Assembly: GCF_001586785.1 (NCBI RefSeq)
Contig: NZ_LUFH02000003.1
Span: forward strand, 52,497 to 116,496
Direction of reading: 5' to 3'
DNA length: 64,000 nt
Origin: Sphaerospermopsis aphanizomenoides BCCUSP55
GTDB taxonomy: Bacteria > Cyanobacteriota > Cyanobacteriia > Cyanobacteriales > Nostocaceae
The notes beneath the pieces were generated by a model. The model saw nothing but the letters and a program-made list of their open reading frames with translations. It was not told the DNA's origin and ran no database searches. The translations under genes and the position numbers were made by a program. Shown here in pieces: positions 28,241 through 37,722 of this stretch; position 1 is the first letter of the stretch, and each line of letters opens with the position of its first letter.

Positions 28241-28329
28241 GTGCGATCGCTCTTGATCGTCTCATTAGTATTTTGGCTGAAACCGCTGGTGCTGCTTTAG
28301 CTTCCCTGGATGAACGACGGGCTAATGAG
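28241..28329 (+). pseudogene. Displaced copy of the 3' end of the flippase-like gene at 48024
   Basis: 89 nt match the last 89 nt of the minus-strand gene 48024-48935 with five mismatches. The coded peptide (SAIALDRLISILAETAGAAL ...) is that protein's C-terminus, but its stop codon is changed to GAG, so the frame runs on. There is no upstream part of the gene here, so it is a fragment and not a functional gene. Confidence 0.9.
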
Positions 28330-28346
28330 GGTATATTGAAAAAGGT

Positions 28347-28844
28347 TTACAAATCTGGATGGGAGAGGAGATACATTCTGGCTAAAATAGCTTCATTCCA
28401 TTCAACTACCCACCACCATGCTACTATACACCCCCAAGCACGACTAGGTAGGTGGGCTTTTGGCGCTGTTAAATTACAATCAATGTCTTTGTAGTTTAAC
28501 CATTTTTTTGATTGTTTCCATCCTATTTGCTCACAAAAAGCTTGCCAATTTTTTTGGTAATCCTTTTGTGTTCCTCCTAAACTTTGATAAATCTGTTTTT
28601 GGATGGAAAATCCAAAGTGATCATTGCTGTATTTTAGCCACAATTTATCAATTGTTAGCAGCTTTTTAAGGGGAAATTTTTTAATATCTTCTAATCCTAA
28701 AACACCTTCTTTTTCTCGGTTGGCTATTTTCAGAATTAGTCTTGCTGTTTCGTAGTCTGCTTCTTTCCAGTTACCTGTTGCTAATAGTGTATCTAGCTTT
28801 TGATAGTCAGCGCCTGTTGAGGAAACTAATTGATTTGTATTCAT
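28347..28844 (-). CDS. GUN4-domain protein
   Basis: A 165-residue protein with the GUN4 core: LLATGNWKEADYETARLIL, TIDKLWLKYSNDHFGFSIQK, and the C-terminal KAHLPSRAWG region. The authentic Gun4 binds protoporphyrins and activates Mg-chelatase; cyanobacteria carry several additional GUN4-domain proteins of unknown role. The short N-terminus without the helical bundle, and the unusual Trp-rich stretch IVAWWWVVEW, argue that this is one of the paralogues. A second, broken copy lies at 11778-12089. Confidence 0.85.
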   Translation of the reverse strand: MNTNQLVSSTGADYQKLDTLLATGNWKEADYETARLILKIANREKEGVLGLEDIKKFPLKKLLTIDKLWLKYSNDHFGFSIQKQIYQSLGGTQKDYQKNWQAFCEQIGWKQSKKWLNYKDIDCNLTAPKAHLPSRAWGCIVAWWWVVEWNEAILARMYLLSHPDL

Positions 28845-29042
28845 ATATAATTAAGTAAATTCTAGCTTAAAAAACTTTTATAAATATCAAGAGTAACTTG
28901 TTGAAAACACCAAATCAACCAAACCGAACAATTTAAAAAAGGCTTACTCCCAAAAATGTTTGTGTAGATTGTTAAAATTAAATCAACTAACCCAGAGCTA
29001 AACTGACCCCAAGCAACTGCAAACCGTAGGAAGTAACGAACT
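28845..29042. other. Spacer between divergent genes
   Basis: Promoter region for the GUN4-domain gene and the Uma2 gene; nothing else recognised. Confidence 0.4.
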
Positions 29043-29627
29043 ATGATCGCAGCCAATGAAAATTTCCCCACCCTAACGCCCGAAGCATATTTCACTTGGG
29101 AAGAAAAGCAACTAGAAAAACACGAACTGATCAACGGTCAAGTTTATGCCATGAGCGGTGGTAGCGTCAATCACGGTCGTATTGCTATCCGCTTCACCTC
29201 CATGTTTGATACCCATTTAGAGAATAGTGGTTGTATAACTGGGAATTCTGATATCAAGATTAACATTGTTGAGACGAATAACTATACCTATCCAGATGCG
29301 AGTGTAACTTGCGATGAACGAGATAAAAATACTTCCAACTATTTTACTTATCCCTGCTTAATCGTTGAAGTTCTCTCAAAAACTACCGAAGCCTATGATC
29401 GCGGTAGCAAATTCAGAATGTATCAACATAACCCCGTCTTGAAAGATTACCTATTAGTTAGTTCCACCAGCATAGAAATCGACCTGTATCACAAAAATGA
29501 TGCCGGACAATGGATGATTATTAACTATGAAGAAGGCGACATCATTGAACTAAAGAGCATTAATCTCAATTTCCCCATTGAGCAAGTCTATCGCGGTTTA
29601 ACCCTTGAACCAGAGAATAGGGAATAG
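29043..29627 (+). CDS. Uma2-family (DUF820) PD-(D/E)XK nuclease-like protein
   Basis: A 194-residue protein of the Uma2/DUF820 family, greatly expanded in cyanobacteria. The fold's catalytic elements are visible: YPDASVTCDERD (Asp) and CLIVEVLSKTTEAYDRGSKF (ExxS/K type). Function is unknown; the fold is that of restriction endonucleases, though no partner methyltransferase is beside it. A second Uma2 gene lies at 42808. Confidence 0.85.
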   Translation: MIAANENFPTLTPEAYFTWEEKQLEKHELINGQVYAMSGGSVNHGRIAIRFTSMFDTHLENSGCITGNSDIKINIVETNNYTYPDASVTCDERDKNTSNYFTYPCLIVEVLSKTTEAYDRGSKFRMYQHNPVLKDYLLVSSTSIEIDLYHKNDAGQWMIINYEEGDIIELKSINLNFPIEQVYRGLTLEPENRE

Positions 29628-29655
29628 AAATAAATTTAGCCATTTTTGTATCAAT

Positions 29656-29674
29656 GGCAGGCAAGATACCTGCC
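29656..29674. repeat. GGCAGG/CCTGCC palindromic element
   Basis: 6-bp hairpin with a 7-nt loop, in the phrase GGCAAGATACCTGCCCCACA, which I recognise as a dispersed cyanobacterial intergenic motif. It sits between convergent genes and may help terminate. Confidence 0.6.
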
Positions 29675-29690
29675 CCACAAGATTTTGATT

Positions 29691-31499
29691 TTAACTCTCT
29701 ATCGCTTCTTTAACCCATTGTTGTAATGTATTAACAACTTCCTCAATAGCAATTTCTTGAGATTCACGAGTGGCGCGTTTTACTACTTCAACTTTACCAT
29801 TTGTAATCGCCCGACCTGTGACAATTCGATAGGGAATACCGATTAAATCAGCATCTTTGAATTTAACACCTGCGCGTTCATCTCGGTCATCAAGTAATGT
29901 TTCTACACCTGCTTTGTTAAGTTCGGTGTAAAGTTTTTCGGCAACTTCGATTTGTTGGGCATCTTTGATGTTAGGAATGGTGACAATGGCGTGATAAGGT
30001 GCGATCGCTACTGGCCAAATTATCCCATCTTTATCATAGGATTGTTCTACCGCTGATTGTGCTAACCGTGACACTCCCACGCCATAACATCCCATAATTA
30101 AAGGTTTTTCTTCCCCTTGTTCGTTGGTATAAGTTGCCCCCATTGCTTGGGAATACTTTGTACCCAGTTGGAAGATGTGACCTGCTTCTATACCTCTAGC
30201 TGTTTGTAGGGTTTGGCTAGGGTCGTGAACAGAGCGATCGCCTACTTTTGCCTTACGAATATCTACTACTAACTCAGGTAATTTAAACTGCTCACCCCAA
30301 TTTGCACCAACTACGTGAAAACCAGTTTCATTTGCACCTGTAACAAAGTTCTTTAACTCCACAGCGGTTTGATCCACCAACCGCACAAATTTAGAACTTA
30401 CTTGTTTACTGCCAGTAATATAATCATCACCTAAATCCGGGGCGATGTAACCTAAAGGTAAAGATTTTGCAGACCAGCTTGCAATTATTTCGTTAGTGGG
30501 TACACTGATAGAAAGGACAGTTTTAGCACTAAATTGGGAAGCTAATTTAGTCAATTCGTTTTGTAATTTGACTTCATTAACTTCCTGATCTCCCCGAATG
30601 TTTACCAATACCAAAACAGTCAAGCCGTTATCATAGACAGTTTGATATAAAACGTTTTTGACAATTTGGGTATGGGAACACTCCAGAAAAGCACAAAGTT
30701 TTTCTATTGTGTCTGTGCCTGGTGTTTCCCGTTTCTCAAAGTTGGTAAAAGGAGAAGTTTGGGCATCCGCAGGTAAAGAAACCGCTTTTTCTACATTCGC
30801 TGCATATTTACCATCTGCGGTATAGAGAACTTCATCTTCTCCTGCATCCGCTAACACCATAAATTCTGTCGAACCAGAACCACCTATAGCACCAGAGTCA
30901 GCTTCCACTGCGCGAAAAGCTAAACCAGCACGCCGCAGCATATTACTATAGGCTTGGTACATATCCTGGTAGGTTTTCTTTAAACTTTCTTCATCAGCGT
31001 GGAAAGAATAACCATCTTTCATAATGAACTCTCTACCACGCATCAAACCGAAACGGGGACGAATTTCATCCCGGAATTTGGTTTGAATTTGATACAAATG
31101 TAGAGGTAATTGCCGATAGGAACGAATCATATCACGGGCAACGGTGGTAATTACTTCTTCGTGAGTCGGCCCAAGTCCCAATTGTTGTTCCCTTCTATCA
31201 ATGAGGGAAAACATGATTCCTTCAGCTTTAGTATAAGTATCCCAGCGTCCCGACTCCTTCCATAACTCAGCCGGTTGTAGCTGTGGTAGCAAACATTCTT
31301 CCGCACCAGTAGCGTTCATTTCTTCTCGCACTATTTGAGAAACCTTCTGTAAAACCCTCCACATCAAGGGGAGATAAGCATAAACACCACTACCGATGCG
31401 ACGGATGTAACCTGCGCGGAGTAACAATTTATGACTAGGAATTTCCGCATCCGCAGGATCATCTCGAAGGGTAACAAATAACTTTTGTGACAGTCGCAT
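29691..31499 (-). CDS. proS: Prolyl-tRNA synthetase
   Basis: A 602-residue class II synthetase of the bacterial type, with the editing insertion between motifs 2 and 3. Conserved features are [15 protein letters not shown] (near motif 1), [20 protein letters not shown] (motif 2), the [17 protein letters not shown] motif 3 region, and the C-terminal anticodon-binding domain with [20 protein letters not shown] 31499 ([14 protein letters not shown]) is chosen, as the 20 residues before it are not conserved. A hairpin lies about 110 bp upstream. Confidence 0.96.
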   Translation of the reverse strand: MRLSQKLFVTLRDDPADAEIPSHKLLLRAGYIRRIGSGVYAYLPLMWRVLQKVSQIVREEMNATGAEECLLPQLQPAELWKESGRWDTYTKAEGIMFSLIDRREQQLGLGPTHEEVITTVARDMIRSYRQLPLHLYQIQTKFRDEIRPRFGLMRGREFIMKDGYSFHADEESLKKTYQDMYQAYSNMLRRAGLAFRAVEADSGAIGGSGSTEFMVLADAGEDEVLYTADGKYAANVEKAVSLPADAQTSPFTNFEKRETPGTDTIEKLCAFLECSHTQIVKNVLYQTVYDNGLTVLVLVNIRGDQEVNEVKLQNELTKLASQFSAKTVLSISVPTNEIIASWSAKSLPLGYIAPDLGDDYITGSKQVSSKFVRLVDQTAVELKNFVTGANETGFHVVGANWGEQFKLPELVVDIRKAKVGDRSVHDPSQTLQTARGIEAGHIFQLGTKYSQAMGATYTNEQGEEKPLIMGCYGVGVSRLAQSAVEQSYDKDGIIWPVAIAPYHAIVTIPNIKDAQQIEVAEKLYTELNKAGVETLLDDRDERAGVKFKDADLIGIPYRIVTGRAITNGKVEVVKRATRESQEIAIEEVVNTLQQWVKEAIES

Positions 31500-32126
31500 C
31501 GTTTTTACCTTTACCAGTTTGCTAATTTGCTGAACACTAATAATAGTCTGTCTTGACAACGCCTACTGCGTTAACAAAGTTTATAAGAAAAAAGGCTGAA
31601 AACCCTTGAGGTTAAGTTTTTTTGCCAAGCTCTGAAACTTAACCGTCCAAAAGTTAGAACTCTAAAGCGATCTTTGAATTGGCGATCGCTAAGACACCCA
31701 AATATACATAAAACCTACAACCCTTTATCATACCATAAAAACAATTGTGCAAGAGGTCTAATATCACTTAGAGTTTTGGCAAAGATCTCCTGATGATCTT
31801 GAGTATTTACCGTCAAACAGATCTAGGGAAATTTAAAGATTTTTTGATTTTCAGGCAAAATTTCCGAGTTTTCACGGTAGAAAATCTATTAACAAACGTT
31901 AATATTTATGTAATAACTTGGAAATTATCTAAATTTTTATGTAATGAACTGACCAAAAAGTTAACTCATATTTAACTAAATATCTTCAGCTTATTAGTAA
32001 AATCAAGTTAAAGAGTTTTTAGATTGGGGATTTTCGTTAGCGAAGCTTACACAGCACAGCAGGTAATTTAAATTTATATTTTAGCAATATTGATCAAAGT
32101 CACTTTTATGAATTTAGGGAGCAACT
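31500..32126. other. Non-coding spacer between proS and a PATAN regulator
   Basis: Divergent promoter region, very AT-rich. An open frame at 31793-31975 shows no coding character. A dispersed-repeat fragment, TTCGTTAGCGAAGCTTAC, lies near 32034. Confidence 0.5.
31610..31644 (-). promoter_or_regulatory. Inverted repeat upstream of proS
   Basis: GGTTAAGTTT / AAACTTAACC, a perfect 10-bp stem with a 15-nt loop. It could be a leader hairpin or an operator. Confidence 0.5.
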
Positions 32127-33323
32127 ATGGCCAATTATCACCTCATGGAATTCCATCAAATTCTCAAAGAATTTAATACTTGTACGCAGTTACAATATAA
32201 TGGCAAGTTAGACATTAAAAATAATCAAGGTAAAACCTGGAGTTTTTATTATCAACTTGGACGGATGGTTTGGGCAACTGGAGGCACACATCCCTATCGT
32301 CGATGGTTGAGAAATATGGCTCAAAATTGTCCCTATTTGAATATAAATTATGTCCATTATTCTGCGGAAAGTATCTTAATAGATTATTGGGATTATCTGC
32401 TGCTAGAAAATTTATATGCTACTCAGAAAATTCAACCAGCAGAAATTAATAGTATTGTGGAAAACACAATCATAGAAATTTTATTTGATCTGGCTCAACA
32501 GAAGCATTTATCATCTTTTAGCTGTGAACGTAACCAAGAATTCATAATAAAATCACCGCTGATTTCTACAAGTACAAATATGTTTGTTAAACAAGCACAA
32601 GCATCTTTGCATGAATGGGTAGCAGCAGGATTAGAGGATATTTCTCCTTCTTTATCTCCAGTTTTACAAAAACCAGAGCAACTGCAACAGTTGGTGAGTC
32701 CATTAGTCTACAAAAACTTTGAGAGATTAATCAATGGTAAACATACTCTCTGGGATTTAGCGGCAAAAATGAATCAGAGTCTATTATCAATTACTCGTTC
32801 TTTACTTCCTTATATTCAACAACAAATTGTGGATTTGATAGAAGTATCAGATTTACCATTACCCACAAATAATATTAATAATAACCATCAGATTGCACAA
32901 AGTAAAAAAGGTAGATATCCGCTGATAGCCTGTATTGATGACAGCTTGCAAGTCTGTAAAATGCTAGAGGGAATTATTACTGCTAATGGTATGAGGTTTA
33001 TGAGTATTCAAAATCCTGTAGACGCTTTACCAATGCTAATTGAAAATAAGCCAGACTTGATTTTTTTGGATTTAGTGATGCCGGTTATCAATGGTTATGA
33101 ACTCTGTAATCAATTACGACGCAGTTCTGTCTTTACCCAGACACCAGTAGTTATATTAACTGGGAGTGATGGTGTGTTTGATAGAGTGCGATCCAAGGTT
33201 TTTGGAGCAACGGAATTTATCACCAAACCTGTAAAAACTGACCAGGTAATAGGGATGGTTGATAAATATTTACAGCCTGAACAGAAAGTAGAAAAGTTAT
33301 CTAACTTAGTAGTTTCTTATTAA
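32127..33323 (+). CDS. PatA-like response regulator (PATAN plus receiver domain)
   Basis: A 398-residue protein. The N-terminal 240 residues are PATAN-like (LMEFHQILKEFNTCTQLQYN, GRMVWATGGTHPYRRWLR), and a CheY receiver follows from about residue 265 with CIDDS, the phosphoacceptor Asp in LIFLDLVMP, and the conserved Lys in TKPVK. In Nostocales, PatA influences heterocyst pattern, and related PATAN regulators steer phototaxis; which applies here is unknown. A strong AGGGAGC ribosome-binding site precedes the ATG. The stop codon overlaps that of the convergent amidotransferase gene. Confidence 0.88.
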   Translation: MANYHLMEFHQILKEFNTCTQLQYNGKLDIKNNQGKTWSFYYQLGRMVWATGGTHPYRRWLRNMAQNCPYLNINYVHYSAESILIDYWDYLLLENLYATQKIQPAEINSIVENTIIEILFDLAQQKHLSSFSCERNQEFIIKSPLISTSTNMFVKQAQASLHEWVAAGLEDISPSLSPVLQKPEQLQQLVSPLVYKNFERLINGKHTLWDLAAKMNQSLLSITRSLLPYIQQQIVDLIEVSDLPLPTNNINNNHQIAQSKKGRYPLIACIDDSLQVCKMLEGIITANGMRFMSIQNPVDALPMLIENKPDLIFLDLVMPVINGYELCNQLRRSSVFTQTPVVILTGSDGVFDRVRSKVFGATEFITKPVKTDQVIGMVDKYLQPEQKVEKLSNLVVSY

Positions 33324-34111
33324 TTGTCAATTGTTGAATAATCAAATTTGATTGGTAAACCATCTTGAAATATGAGGATTTCTCCAGGTGAGATTGGTGT
33401 CCAAACTTCGTTATCTGTAAGAGGAGTAGTGGCAATGACGGCAACACGGTCGCTGGGTGTAGTTAGCTCACTAAAATCTACAGTCATCTCTTCATCAATT
33501 AAGTGTGCGGCTGCAAAGGGCGCTTGTCGGATAATGTAACAAAGTTTGGTAGAACAGTGGGTAAAGAAATGTTCTCCATCGGATAGTAAATAGTTAAAAA
33601 CGCCGATGGATGCTAATTCTTCCGTCACTTTACGTAACACAGAATAAAGCAATTTTATCGGTGGTTTACCTTCAGGAAAACTGGATCTTAAAGTGTTGAG
33701 AATTAAGCAAAATGCTTGTTCGCTATCTGTATCGCCTACAGGTTGAAAAAAGCCATGATTTTGAGGATGAAAATCTGGTAAATTCCCGTTATGGGCAAAT
33801 GCCCAATACCGTCCCCAAAGTTCCCTTTGAAAAGGATGGCAGTTTTCTAGGGCAATTTTACCTTGGGTAGCTTTGCGGATATGGGCGATGACATGGGTGG
33901 AGTGGATGGGATAACGTCGGACTAACTCTGCTAGAGGAGAAGCTACAGAGGGTTTAGCATCTAAAAAAATCCGACATCCTTTACCCTCAAAAAAAGCAAT
34001 ACCCCAACCATCGCTATGTTCATCGGTTTTGCCTCCTCTAGCGGAAAACCCTTCAAAGGAGAAGCAAATATCTGTTGGTACGTTGCAATTCATTCCTAGC
34101 AGTTGACACAT
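33320..34111 (-). CDS. Class II glutamine amidotransferase (YafJ/EgtC-like)
   Basis: A 263-residue N-terminal-nucleophile amidotransferase. The nucleophile Cys2 follows the initiator Met (MCQLLGMN), supporting ATG 34111; an upstream extension to 34195 reads through repeats. The family features HSDGWGIAFF, HIRKATQG and FAHNGNL are intact. No synthase domain follows, so it belongs to the stand-alone YafJ/EgtC group. It could hydrolyse a gamma-glutamyl compound; no ergothioneine gene is nearby, so the substrate is unknown. Confidence 0.85.
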   Translation of the reverse strand: MCQLLGMNCNVPTDICFSFEGFSARGGKTDEHSDGWGIAFFEGKGCRIFLDAKPSVASPLAELVRRYPIHSTHVIAHIRKATQGKIALENCHPFQRELWGRYWAFAHNGNLPDFHPQNHGFFQPVGDTDSEQAFCLILNTLRSSFPEGKPPIKLLYSVLRKVTEELASIGVFNYLLSDGEHFFTHCSTKLCYIIRQAPFAAAHLIDEEMTVDFSELTTPSDRVAVIATTPLTDNEVWTPISPGEILIFQDGLPIKFDYSTIDN

Positions 34112-34377
34112 AAGGCAGGAAGAAGGTGACAGGTGACAGTTAAGAGGGAATAGGGAATAGGTGACAGAAGGCAAGAGGCAAAAGGCAAAAGGCAAAAGAT
34201 GATTCTCTTCTACTCCCCTACACCCTACACCCTTACACCCTTTTTACCAAACTCTAAACTCTTTTTAGGTCATTTTAATGCAGTTATCAGGGATTTCTCA
34301 GAGCGATCGCCGATGATAGGTCAATTCTCATGGGAATGGCTTGGCTATGGAAGAAGAAAATAGCAAATAATAGATAT

Positions 34378-34872
34378 ATGGACAAACGCCATTTTTTACA
34401 AATTAGTGCCGTATTGCTTGGCACAGCCTTTTTTGCACGTTATATGAATGGGAGTTCGGAAACTATGGCAGCTGCGGATACTCAGTTTGAAGTTACCAAA
34501 CCTGAAGACGAATGGAAGACGATTTTAACACCGGAACAGTTTCAGGTGTTACGGAAACATGGTACAGAACGCGCTCATACTAGCCCTCTGGATAAAAATT
34601 ATGAGGCTGGTACGTATGTATGTGCTGGTTGTGGACAGGCTTTGTTTACTTCAGAAACAAAATTTGACAGTGGTACTGGTTGGCCTAGCTTTTTTAAACC
34701 TATTGAGGGTGCGATCGCAACTACTGTAGATCGGTCATTTTTTATGACGAGAACGGAAGTTCATTGCAGCCGTTGCGGTGGACACCTGGGTCATGTTTTT
34801 AATGATGGGCCAAGACCTACTGGTTTACGTTACTGTATGAACGGTGTTTCTTTGAAGTTTGAACCTGCTTAA
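34378..34872 (+). CDS. msrB: Peptide-methionine (R)-S-oxide reductase MsrB, exported or anchored form
   Basis: A protein of about 164 residues repairing methionine-R-sulfoxide. It has two zinc CxxC pairs (CAGCG and CSRCG), TGWPSFF, GHVFNDG, and the catalytic Cys in [10 protein letters not shown]. The N-terminus [20 protein letters not shown] looks like a signal or membrane anchor, unlike cytosolic MsrB, suggesting a periplasmic or thylakoid-lumen role. An in-frame ATG at 34330 would add 16 residues. Confidence 0.92.
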   Translation: MDKRHFLQISAVLLGTAFFARYMNGSSETMAAADTQFEVTKPEDEWKTILTPEQFQVLRKHGTERAHTSPLDKNYEAGTYVCAGCGQALFTSETKFDSGTGWPSFFKPIEGAIATTVDRSFFMTRTEVHCSRCGGHLGHVFNDGPRPTGLRYCMNGVSLKFEPA

Positions 34873-34885
34873 GATTTTTATTTAG

Positions 34886-34938
34886 ATGCGATCGCTCTTT
34901 TTGTCGATAAAGAAGGGGAGCGATCGCTCCTTTCTGTG
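34886..34938. repeat. Two HIP1 octamers, one inside a 14-bp palindrome
   Basis: GCGATCGC at about 34888 and again in the perfect palindrome GGAGCGATCGCTCC (about 34917-34930). Flanking AAGG and TTTCT could let the second act as a weak terminator for msrB. Confidence 0.75.
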
Positions 34939-35056
34939 TGGGAGAGCTATATTTTATGTAAGGCTTTATTTTTTATCAGATGCCAAGATGGAATTAGTAT
35001 ATTTTTATAAAATATAATATAAAATTACAAGCTAACTAAGTACATTGAGGTGGGTG

Positions 35057-36235
35057 ATGATTCAAGAAAATATTAAAATTGATGACAACCAAAATCTAGA
35101 ATTATTAGAAGAAAAATTTGAAGAAGAAGAAGAAGAAAGACGACCAGAATTAGATATCCCTCCAAAAGACAGAAAACTTATTACTCATCCCTATGATTTT
35201 ATTATTCGTTCTCTGAAAGATCAAGTTGATGATGAAACACTTGTCTTAGCTGATAAATTTCAGCGTCGTCGAGTTTGGGATGATACAAAAGCAAGTCGCT
35301 TAATAGAATCTCTACTGCTGAATGTGCCTATACCAGTTTGCTATTTTGCTGAATTGGAACATGAACGTTACAGTGTTATAGATGGTCAGCAAAGACTGAC
35401 AGCTATTTACCGCTTTCTTAATAATGAGTTTGCGTTAAGGGGACTAAAAGTACGTACTGAACTTAACAGAAAAAGATTTCATGAAATAGATGTTACTGAC
35501 AAACGTTTAATCAACTCTCGTGCCATTAGGTGTATTGTGATTCTTAAAGAGTCCCATCCAGATATAAAATTTGATGTTTTTGAAAGGCTAAATACTGGTT
35601 CTGTACGTCTTAATTCTCAAGAATTACGTAATAGTATTTATAGAGGTAACTTAACTGATTTAATACGAGAATTATCGCAATATGAATATTTTTTAAAGGC
35701 ACGTAATATCTCGATTCTCAACAGAAATTTAGAAGATTGTGTAGATAAGAGAATGCAAGATTGTGAACTGATACTCCGATTCTTTGCTTTCTATTTCAGA
35801 CTCAATGAGTATCGAGGATATCTTGCTACATTCCTTGACGAATATTTAAAATCAGGTATCAAATTTGACACTCAAAAATTAGAACAACACAAACAGTTAT
35901 TTGAGCGAGTAATTAATGATGTGTATTTTGTATTTGATCAACACGCCTTCCGTCGATATACATCAGATAATCGCTGGGAAAAAGCAATAAATAGATCTAT
36001 ATACGACATAATTATGTTATCTTTTGCTAATTTAGATTCTCATTTAATAAGAAGTAAAAAACCAGAAATTTTAAAAGCATTTCAATTATTGTGCCAAGAT
36101 CCAGTATTTCAAGCAGCAATAACTTCCGGTACTACATACACAGATAGAATTCAAACCCGCCTAGATAAATGGAGAGATGAACTATCGATATTAGGGTTAT
36201 CTGTTCCGTATTTGAAAGTAGGACAGAAACCTTAA
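35057..36235 (+). CDS. DUF262 (ParB/GmrS-N-like) protein
   Basis: A 392-residue protein with the DUF262 signature: FQRRRVWDDTKASRLIESLL, the nucleotide-binding motif VIDGQQRLTAIYRFL, and FERLNTGSVRLNSQELRNS. DUF262 is the N-terminal half of GmrSD type IV restriction enzymes, where it binds and hydrolyses NTP; the HNH nuclease half (DUF1524) is absent here. An acidic run of Glu residues (about 20-32) precedes the domain. ATG 35057 has a GAGGTG ribosome-binding site. The HEPN gene starts 5 bp after its stop codon, so the two are almost certainly an operon. The low GC content and position suggest an acquired module. Confidence 0.88.
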   Translation: MIQENIKIDDNQNLELLEEKFEEEEEERRPELDIPPKDRKLITHPYDFIIRSLKDQVDDETLVLADKFQRRRVWDDTKASRLIESLLLNVPIPVCYFAELEHERYSVIDGQQRLTAIYRFLNNEFALRGLKVRTELNRKRFHEIDVTDKRLINSRAIRCIVILKESHPDIKFDVFERLNTGSVRLNSQELRNSIYRGNLTDLIRELSQYEYFLKARNISILNRNLEDCVDKRMQDCELILRFFAFYFRLNEYRGYLATFLDEYLKSGIKFDTQKLEQHKQLFERVINDVYFVFDQHAFRRYTSDNRWEKAINRSIYDIIMLSFANLDSHLIRSKKPEILKAFQLLCQDPVFQAAITSGTTYTDRIQTRLDKWRDELSILGLSVPYLKVGQKP

Positions 36236-36240
36236 ATATT

Positions 36241-36966
36241 ATGACAATTCAACCTTCCCCTGCCTTAAAAGATTTTTGGCAGCGTCTTCATGAAGTCAGT
36301 AGTTTGTTAAACCTTTGTAATAAAGTAACAATTCGCGGTAACTCAAATCAACCACCTACAGGTAGACAACTGACAGTGGAGGAAAGTATTTGTCGTGCTT
36401 CTCTCTTGCTACTTTGTAGTCACATGGAAGGTTTTTTTGAAAAATTAATTGAAGATATTCTTCAATTTCATGAAATAAATCAAACTCGTATATCTGAGCT
36501 TCCAGTCAATTTACGAGTTATTCAAATATGGAAAGATCCAGAAGGTTTAAAAAATGCACCAAGTCAGAAGAAATTGAATCACATCAAGGACATTTCCGTA
36601 AATATTTTTGTTGATGATAATCAGTTATGTAAAGGCGGAAGTTTTAATTTAGATTTACATATAAAAGGATTTGCCTCACCTGGTAGTGGAGAAGTAGAAA
36701 AACTTTTCCGTTCAGTTGGCATTGATAATATATGGAATCTTGTAGAACAGAAAGCTGGGACTTCAATATTAAAGTCAAGTTTAGATAATGTGGTTGGCAA
36801 GCGTCATCCCATAGCACATGGAAATGCAGGAGTTAAGCCCACTCCCCGTGATGTCACCATTTATATTAAAGATATGTGTAAATTAGCTATAGTTTTTAAT
36901 ATTATTGTGACTGAATATATTTGTATAAATTTTAATCAACAAGACCCTTGGAATCAGTTAAATTAG
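36241..36966 (+). CDS. HEPN-fold putative RNase (MAE_28990-like)
   Basis: A 241-residue protein. The helix ICRASLLLLCSHMEGFFEKL and the C-terminal KRHPIAHGNAGVKPT fit HEPN proteins of the MAE_28990/MAE_18760 type. The catalytic Rx4H motif is complete (R-HPIA-H). HEPN proteins of this kind are RNA-cleaving toxins or effectors in defence and abortive infection. The start is 5 bp after the DUF262 gene, strongly suggesting co-expression. The DUF262 partner may act as a sensor or as a neutralising unit; neither can be proved from sequence. Confidence 0.82.
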   Translation: MTIQPSPALKDFWQRLHEVSSLLNLCNKVTIRGNSNQPPTGRQLTVEESICRASLLLLCSHMEGFFEKLIEDILQFHEINQTRISELPVNLRVIQIWKDPEGLKNAPSQKKLNHIKDISVNIFVDDNQLCKGGSFNLDLHIKGFASPGSGEVEKLFRSVGIDNIWNLVEQKAGTSILKSSLDNVVGKRHPIAHGNAGVKPTPRDVTIYIKDMCKLAIVFNIIVTEYICINFNQQDPWNQLN

Positions 36967-37119
36967 CAAATATATTCGCCAAATATAGCCATGCAGTTAT
37001 TAAAATGCCAAGGTTGTAGTAGTAGCAATGGTAACAGCCAATCAAAATAATTGTATTTGCCACCATACCAACCAAAGGCTATTTTTTTGCTTTTAGCCAT
37101 AGTTAGCCATAGTATTTTT

Positions 37120-37722
37120 TTACCCCAAACTCCCCACCAACTCCTGCAACCGATCGCTCCCATCACGAAAAATAGACCAACCATCACCTACTAACACTGC
37201 TTCCACTTTCTCCAAACTTGCCAAGCGACGAACGGAAGCTACAGCCTGTTCTCGATTTAACAGCTTTTCATCTGGCAACATATTTAAAGTCCCGGCTTTG
37301 TGCGATCGCACTAAATCCCCGGTAATTAATGTGGTTTCCTCCAATAACAAGGCCAACTCACCGGGAGTTTTAGAACCTTGCATTTCTATCACCTTTAGTC
37401 CTGGGACTAATTCTTCACCATCACTTAACCAGCGATCGCACACAATCGGGAAAGATTCCTTTTCTGCTAAAGGCCCAGCAATTTTCGAGTATGTTTGATT
37501 GGCAATTTCCCTAGCTGACCGCAGATGATCGGAGTTTGTCAATACAATCCAAAGCACTCCTCCTAGGGATTCTAGATGATTCCAATCATGGTTTGATAAG
37601 GCTACGGGATCAATCAAGATATTCCCCTCTGGTCGAATCCAGGCAAACCCATTAAAATCAATATTTCTAGTTGGGTTGAAACAAGACCAGCTATATAAAT
37701 CAGGACGGTGCAAATATTTCAT
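37120..37722 (-). CDS. Degenerate metallo-beta-lactamase-fold protein
   Basis: A 200-residue protein resembling MBL-fold hydrolases (GNILIDPVALSNHDWNHLES, LVITGDLVRSH-like segment LITGDLVRSH). The usual THxHxDH zinc motif reads LTNSDH, so the first two His residues are missing; the later GD is kept and the final His motif is GDGWS. It therefore probably lacks a normal two-metal centre, and may be a binding protein or use one metal. Related short MBL-like proteins occur in cyanobacteria. Confidence 0.7.
   Translation of the reverse strand: MKYLHRPDLYSWSCFNPTRNIDFNGFAWIRPEGNILIDPVALSNHDWNHLESLGGVLWIVLTNSDHLRSAREIANQTYSKIAGPLAEKESFPIVCDRWLSDGEELVPGLKVIEMQGSKTPGELALLLEETTLITGDLVRSHKAGTLNMLPDEKLLNREQAVASVRRLASLEKVEAVLVGDGWSIFRDGSDRLQELVGSLG

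Noticed and set aside
28231..28494. 87-codon frame as a full gene
   Set aside because: Only the first third is a known sequence (copied from the flippase-like gene end); the rest is read-through of a lost stop into the GUN4 gene's antisense strand.
31793..31975. 60-codon frame upstream of the PATAN regulator
   Set aside because: No domain, no ribosome-binding site; AT-rich promoter DNA.
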